Positions 39,701 to 45,700 of a DNA stretch of 64,000 bases are shown in pieces. The stretch is from Corbicula japonica (lineage: Eukaryota > Mollusca > Bivalvia > Venerida > Cyrenidae), in the NCBI GenBank assembly GCA_038501625.1, contig JAZAYU010000202.1:186001-250000 (forward strand), given 5' to 3'. Position numbers and translations under genes: made by a program. A model generated the notes under the pieces. That model saw nothing but the letters and a program-made list of their open reading frames with translations. It was not told the origin of the DNA and did no database searches. The first letter of the stretch is position 1, and each line of letters begins with the position of its first letter.

Positions 39701-42700
39701 ATTATGATAATAATATATTTGAGACCACTCTTGATATTTTGAAGGAGAGTTTTCAAGTATATTTAATTGTTTTCTGCATATTCGTTTGCTGTTTGAAATG
39801 TTTTAAAAACTATACACATATAATGGAGTTTAAAACATAACATCACAGTGTTTTGGCCTTGAAACCGAAAATAGACATGAAGTTTGTTCTGCCACATCCG
39901 GCACAAGAACCGGTTTATACCAGAAAGAAGTCATCGAGTATGATTTATATACGTAAAAACTAACTTGTTTCACAATAAATGTAACATAACGTTTCAACTA
40001 TTTCAGAATTCTCTCAACAACATATTGTAACTGGATTAAATTGATCAGCTTATGCACATGTTTCTTTTGCTAATACATGTATTGATTATCTTTAATATCG
40101 TTAATATCATGTAAAAAGTTTAACTGTAAAATTCACATGTGTTTATCTTTTAAATGTTAATGATATGGTCTATTTTTGTGAAAAAACCATTAACAACAAA
40201 TTAGAAAAACTCCAGTTTGTGCATTATCCCACCCAAGGGTAATGTTTTTAATTTGAATTAATATTGTTTCGCCACAATTCTGTATTTGCTCAAGATGTGC
40301 TAAGTCATATTAGGAAAAAACGACTGTTTACTTTAGCTTCGTGACTGACCTTGTCTTATTTTAAATAGGAAATATGATTATAAGCAATTAAAATGAAATA
40401 CGATTATGCATTTAAACTTTTGTGAATACGTTTATTTATCACCGTAGGACTTCCTTGTTAAAACTATTTCAAAATCGGGAAGATTTATAGAGATTTTTAA
40501 TTATTAAATTAAGAAGTGCGCACATACAATGTTCTTGAAATTTACATTTAGTATTTGTATTAAATGATCAAGTATATCGAATATAAATCGATCTTTTTAT
40601 CGGTAATTTAATATAAACTGTGATTTCATTTAATCAAAATATAATCAGAAATAAGAGTAGAAGTTAAAAATACGCTTTAACGTAGTTGGCAGTAAGCATT
40701 ACTTTACCCATTAATTCGTTTGTAATGGAAAGGGCGTTATTTTTTCAACATTTGCTGGAACAGTTATGCTTAATTGTCAAGTTTAAGGCTTAATTGAAAT
40801 GACAAATACTTCAAAACAGGACAATATCTTCGACATAAATTGAGCAATCTTGTTTATATTTTGCATAAATGTTTATCTCGCCCGCAAAGCCCAGATTTCA
40901 TCTTAAAGGCCTATGTCACAGTTAGGGTCAACAGTCAAGTGAAAGCTTCTCGCCTTGTCTAGCCCATAACTTTAACCAGCATTAAGCAATCTTGTTTATA
41001 TTTTGCAAGAATATTAATCTCAATAAGATGGAGTGTCCCTCGCAAACCCCTTGTTACCCAAAAAGGCCATGGTCACTGTTAGGTGTAAAATGCAATATGA
41101 AAACTTGTCCGGCCCCAAACTTTAACATGGATAGACCAATCTTGTTTATATTTTGCATGAATGCAAACCTCAAAGAGACGGAGTGTCACGCACAAACCCC
41201 ACATTTCCATTACAAAGGTCAAGATCACAGTAAGGGTCAAAGTTCATGTGAAAGCTTGTCCGACTCATAACTTAAACATACAATGTGAAATCTTGTTTAT
41301 ATTTGACACGAGTGTTAATCTCAATGAGACGGAATGTCGCACTCAACCTCCAGGTTCTCGTCTCAAAGATCGTTGTCAAAGTTAGTGGTCGATTGTCACG
41401 TGAAAGTGGGCTCGACAGGTTGCCAACAGGCATCCAGTTATGGTACCTTACATTAAATAATCTTTGCAATGTACAAATTGTCACCGATCAGTGTTTAACT
41501 TTCTGTTTTGCTGATGAATTGGTTTCAGTTTATCATATTAAAATACAGCAACATATCATGAATGCGTTTAAATTGGTCACGGGTGCAATGAATCCAAATA
41601 AAAATTAATTTTGAGATAAAGAAATTACCGTATTTTCTTTAAAAAAATGTATCCGCTAATTATGGCGTTAATGACGACATTAAGCGCAAAAAGATACATA
41701 GAAATCTTGAACTCTGTTGGCTGATAAGTGGCACGTGCAAATGTGTCTGCAATCCTTGAAATAACGCCATCAAGTTTATCAGACGACATTGCTTATGAAG
41801 CATTTTACGGTAACATTAACATTAATTAGTCACCATTTGTAATAGAATTACATATTTTTTATGCGTAAATAACAGATATTATTCCTAATACAGTAACAAT
41901 GTCCTTAAACTTAAATGTCCAAAGATATCACGGAAGATATCCGGTGACATGCCCCGCATTAAATATGTTGTTTTGGAAAGATAATATATGCCCCGTATAA
42001 ACAATATTTTTTATAAAGATAACATAACAAATCGCTGTAACATTTTTAATATTTCATTTAAGTTATTGCCTATGGGCGGTTAAAATTTACTGCACCTGAA
42101 ATCTTCTAGTGCGGAAAATTGTCACCGTCCCCATCTTCCGGTGGTAAAGCGTTTAAGTAAGCGTGAAATGTCTTAAGTAATTCATATTAACCATTAACAG
42201 TCGATCAAACGCTTATGGCCATCGTGTTATATTGTTGTCTTTTATGGATAAATGTCATGCGAATAAAATAAACAGTTAACAAACCACATACATATCTTTA
42301 GGATATTCAAACTGGATTTGCTGTGTTCTTTTCTATTTTGATATCGAGATTACTATAACCTTTTGGTAAACACATATCTTTTAAGGGAAAATTAGTATTT
42401 TCTGGACGAATTATGGGTCATGTATTATGTTTATTATTAACTATTAATAGAGGATGTTTAATATGTACAACTAGTTTGACCCAAGAGAGAAAAGAGGGTT
42501 ACTAAAAAAGTTACTAAAAAGTTCAGGAAAGATGTTGTTTTGGTAAATACGTGTTTTTTGTTACTTAGTATTCAAAGTTATTGTTTTAGAAATGAAATGT
42601 AATGTTATAAACGTTTTTATGGGTAGAAACCTTAGTTTTTGAAGTGAAATTGTTGAGTGAATTTGACGAGGTAGAAGAACTTTTTGAACATCCCTTTCAA

Positions 42701-45700
42701 AAAGTTATGTTTGACTGCTCTCCCCTTTCAGTAAGTTATGTTTGATTTGTCTCCCTTTGCATGTAAATATTGTATAGGAAGGATTCACAGGTAGCCAATA
42801 TGCTAAAAATAGATTCACTGATAAGATTATTGACCTAAGCAACCTTGTTAGCTGTACAAATTTTTGTATGACTTGCATTCAGTTTACTAAAAATTAGCTT
42901 GTGTTGAGGCATGATCTGAAACCAAAATCTTTATACCCACAAATGAACATAAGTTCAAAAAGTGGATAAGTGCATGTGGTCGGCTGTATTTCATTATTGA
43001 CAAAGCAAAAAAAAATTAAAAGTGGACATGCAAATTCAGTTGATATTTTGTTGGAGGAAAAGGACCTACAGAAGGAAATCCAGACCCTATTCGAGCCTCT
43101 TATATTCCGGTTTAGGTATAGAAAATTAAGTCAATCTTTTAGCTGTAGACATTTTTTGCATGGCAGAATAGTAATTTTCGGGGAGAAGAATTAATATAAG
43201 CTATCATCTGATAGCTTGTTTTCTCATCCTCTCAAATATATATGTATTGTCTTGCTCTGTTATACATCGATGTATATGTATTATTTGAAATAAATACTGT
43301 TTAAACCAATAGTAATTTTGAGGCACCTATATAACTTTTCTCTTTTGAATTATGGTACTATAAATTTGGAACCATTTGCCCTAATCAATTAATAATAATG
43401 TCCTTCTCGTCCCCAGCTTCAATACCTACCTTGCATCTAAAAAACAATTACAACAACAACAAAAACAATACATTTAATTTCTACATTTGATAAAATATAC
43501 TTAATGACAATGAACAACAGGAAACAGATTGAAGCAATTAATTGTCACATTTAGCAAAAAGTGTTTTTTTTTTTTATTTTCGGGGTACAGTTTTTATTAC
43601 GCAATAACTTTTTTATTATTAATAAATTTTCATAATTTTGGTATCTAAATTACTGCAATGCATTCGGTATTATGAAACTGTGAAAAATGTTGATAATATG
43701 TATATTTTCCTTGTCAAAATGCAATTATCCCCACCATCCTTTTTTAATGTCCTTAAGTATATTAACATAATTACTGGTAAGAATACCTACATACATAATT
43801 AGCCATATTAATTTTACAATATCTTTAACATAAATATACAGACAAGATTAGTCATGATACACCATAAAGATACTGAAACTGCACCTGTTTCTGACCACCT
43901 CCAGCTCAAGATTATATAATGCATGCTTTAACTGCTTGATATGAAAATACTATGAGAATTTCTATGAATCTTTTCAATTAATGCTTGCCTTTTCCCTGAC
44001 AAATATAAACCTTGACACTGTTATCTAAGTTTTAGTTAAACATTTCAATGCTCAGGTTATGTCAGATGAGCGAAACTTAACTCAAGGTTCAGAATTTTCT
44101 GTTAAATTTACAGCAAATATCTTATCACAAGGAACCATTGTTTACACTGTATTGTACCACCTTCCTAGAAATGTGTATCATGTGGTACTGATAACACAAA
44201 TTGATGACATAGCTGTGAATCCTTCCTATTGAAAGGTTCTCGTTAACCTTTAACAATTTCATTGTGATCAAAGATTTCTTACCACTAATGTGGATTGCAT
44301 AAAACACCTTTTTACTTTGTATCATTTAATTGCAACATCTATTTACATGTACGTCAGAAGTTCTCATGTCTATGTTTTGTGATATCTAGTCTAACTAAAT
44401 GTTTTTACTACATTGCTTAACTTATGTGGACAATATCCACTTCCCTCTAGCCAGGGATCTTTCATCCATGCTGATATTCTTGAAGATATCATAATCACAT
44501 TATTGCCAGTCATATGTGATATTCAATAAAATTTACTACTTATATAACTACTTATACTTGATGTCTATTTCATATCATAGGTCAAACAACTATTCACTTC
44601 ATATCTACAATCAAATGGATCCAACCACAACTTGGCTCAAGGACATTACATCATTAGCATGAATGTCGTCCACATATAACACGTGTGTGTTATACTTTTC
44701 TTGTTAAAAATGATACTTGTTTTGGTAACACGTAATACGAGAGACGCCTTGTGCTAGATCAATAACGTCATGGAGAGTAAGGGCTTATCTTATCAAAAGA
44801 CGATTAATCTTCCTCAATGATCTCTTTTATTCTAAAACAAAGACTGTCTATTTCAATAAATAAATAAATTCGCTGATGAGCATTTCATAGTTTTGGATTC
44901 GTGAAATATTACTAAAATACCTTACCTGGATATATATGATATTTTTTTCTGAATTGGTGTTTAAATTTTGTCTTACCTTTCGCTTAATTTAGAAATACTA
45001 TTTTGTTTTGTTTCGCTGTTTTCATGTAAGTAGCGATAGCTATTCTTAATACGTCGGGCACAATTGAATCTTCATTAAATTTAGTCTTACATCAATAATC
45101 CAAAAGTTCAACCAAAAGTAGAACATTATTTCTTAACTAAGTGTGTAAATCAAGTTTTATTACATTCTGCACATCGCGTTTTATAAATGCATCACCATCT
45201 CAACAAATTTTAAGATCTATACATGATAACGAATATATTGAAAGATATATAGTTTTGCTTAAATTAAGTAATGCAGCTTGATTGTACGTGTAACTTGATA
45301 TGCACTTCTAGGAGGCGACGCCTTTGTCTAGGGTTATAAAACTGAGCATGGAAACCAGTCTCAAATCTCAATCATCTGATTAGCTGAAATGGATTGAGCT
45401 AGCTGAATGCTTGAGATTTGACTGGTTTCTAATGTCAGCTTTATAACATTGGCACCTTAAGTTTAGCCGTCGATTTCTATCTGTATAAATCTTACTATTT
45501 ATGAAAATGATGTTCTTTGAGAACTTACATAAACCAAAATAAATATACAATATTCTGTTTCTCTTTTCTACCTGTAATTTTGCGAAAAATTCAAAATGCC
45601 CTATTTGTGACATTTTGCAATTCTGTATTCATTACTAATAAGTAAAATATTTATAAAACCGAGAATTTTTTTCCCCTTTTAATCATTGCAGTTTTAGGAT

